Of a stretch of DNA of 22,691 nucleotides, positions 22,453 to 22,691 are shown piece by piece. A program made the position numbers and the translations under genes. The DNA is from a bacterium (lineage in GTDB: Bacteria; Chloroflexota; Dormibacteria; UBA8260; Bog-877): NCBI GenBank assembly GCA_021817025.1, contig JAKAWF010000024.1, positions 1 to 22,691 of the forward strand, given 5' to 3'. The notes below the pieces were generated by a model. The model did not search any database, had not been told where the DNA came from, and saw nothing but the letters and a program-made list of their open reading frames with translations. Numbering within the stretch: position 1 is the stretch's first letter; every line of letters starts with the position of its first letter.

Positions 22453-22691
22453 CGTTGCTCGAGGTTCGGGAGCTGGCGGTCGACGCCGGCGGGATCCCGG
22501 TCGTGCGTCGGCTCAGCTTCTCGATCGACCCCGGGGAGCGGGTGGGCCTGATCGGGGAGTCGGGATCGGGCAAGACCATGGTGGCGCTGGCGATCATGGG
22601 ACTGCTGCCGGAGGGACTCGCTCAGAGCGGTTCGGTCACCTTCGAGGGCACAGAGCTCACCAATCTCTCCGACCGCCGCTACTCCGAGCTG
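22449..22691 (+). CDS. ABC transporter ATP-binding protein, DppD type (partial)
   Basis: Only the first 81 codons are in the window; the gene continues past the right edge. The Walker A loop GESGSGKT is at about residues 37-44, preceded by LSFSIDPGERVGLI and followed by MVALAIMGLLPEG, the usual start of DppD/OppD ATPases. The TTG start at 22449 overlaps the DppC stop codon. It supplies the ATP hydrolysis for the family-5 importer; a second ATPase (DppF type) may follow outside the window. Confidence 0.9.
   Translation, partial: MTLLEVRELAVDAGGIPVVRRLSFSIDPGERVGLIGESGSGKTMVALAIMGLLPEGLAQSGSVTFEGTELTNLSDRRYSEL

Overview
The window looks like chromosomal DNA from a high-GC bacterium, most likely an actinobacterium or a similar Gram-positive lineage. 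The signs are G/C-rich third codon positions, many GTG starts, 4-bp ATGA/GTGA/TTGA gene overlaps, and lipoprotein binding proteins in place of periplasmic ones. No rRNA, tRNA or CRISPR was found. The lineage call is an inference from style, not from a marker gene.

Layout. (1) 1-1037 is a scar. It holds the 3' end of an IS66-type transposase, a decayed vapBC toxin-antitoxin pair on the minus strand that breaks off near the IS fragment, and a perfect 22-bp inverted repeat (783-847). (2) 1038-4963, minus strand, is a compact sugar operon: LacI-family regulator, L-fucose/L-arabinose-isomerase-like enzyme, FGGY sugar kinase. (3) 4964-5369 is a divergent control region with a near-consensus promoter (TTGACA-N17-TATATT) and a LacI-type operator just downstream of it. 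(4) 5370-11425, plus strand, holds a complete TRAP transporter (dctP, dctQ, dctM), a split dihydroxyacetone-kinase-like pair (dhaK, dhaL), and a DHDPS/NAL-family aldolase. (5) 11528-18755, minus strand, is a seven-gene operon: tartrate/D-malate-type dehydrogenase, M20 amidohydrolase, P1 (DmpA-type) peptidase, aldehyde dehydrogenase, SDR dehydrogenase, histidine phosphatase, metallo-beta-lactamase-fold hydrolase. (6) 18919-22691, plus strand, is a divergent peptide/nickel-type ABC importer: binding lipoprotein, two permeases and the start of an ATPase that runs off the window.

Functionally these look like two neighbouring catabolic islands. In the first, the TRAP system probably imports a sugar or sugar acid under LacI control. 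The isomerase and FGGY kinase would make a ketose phosphate. The DhaK/DhaL pair and the Schiff-base aldolase would handle short keto-sugars or 2-keto-3-deoxy acids. No sugar-phosphate aldolase of the FucA/RhaD/AraD kind is present, so the chemistry does not match a textbook fucose, arabinose or xylose route. In the second, a Dpp-type importer faces two amide-bond hydrolases and three NAD(P)-linked dehydrogenases, which suggests uptake, hydrolysis and oxidation of an amide- or peptide-like compound. Neither substrate can be named from sequence alone. The second island is the best candidate here for an undescribed pathway.
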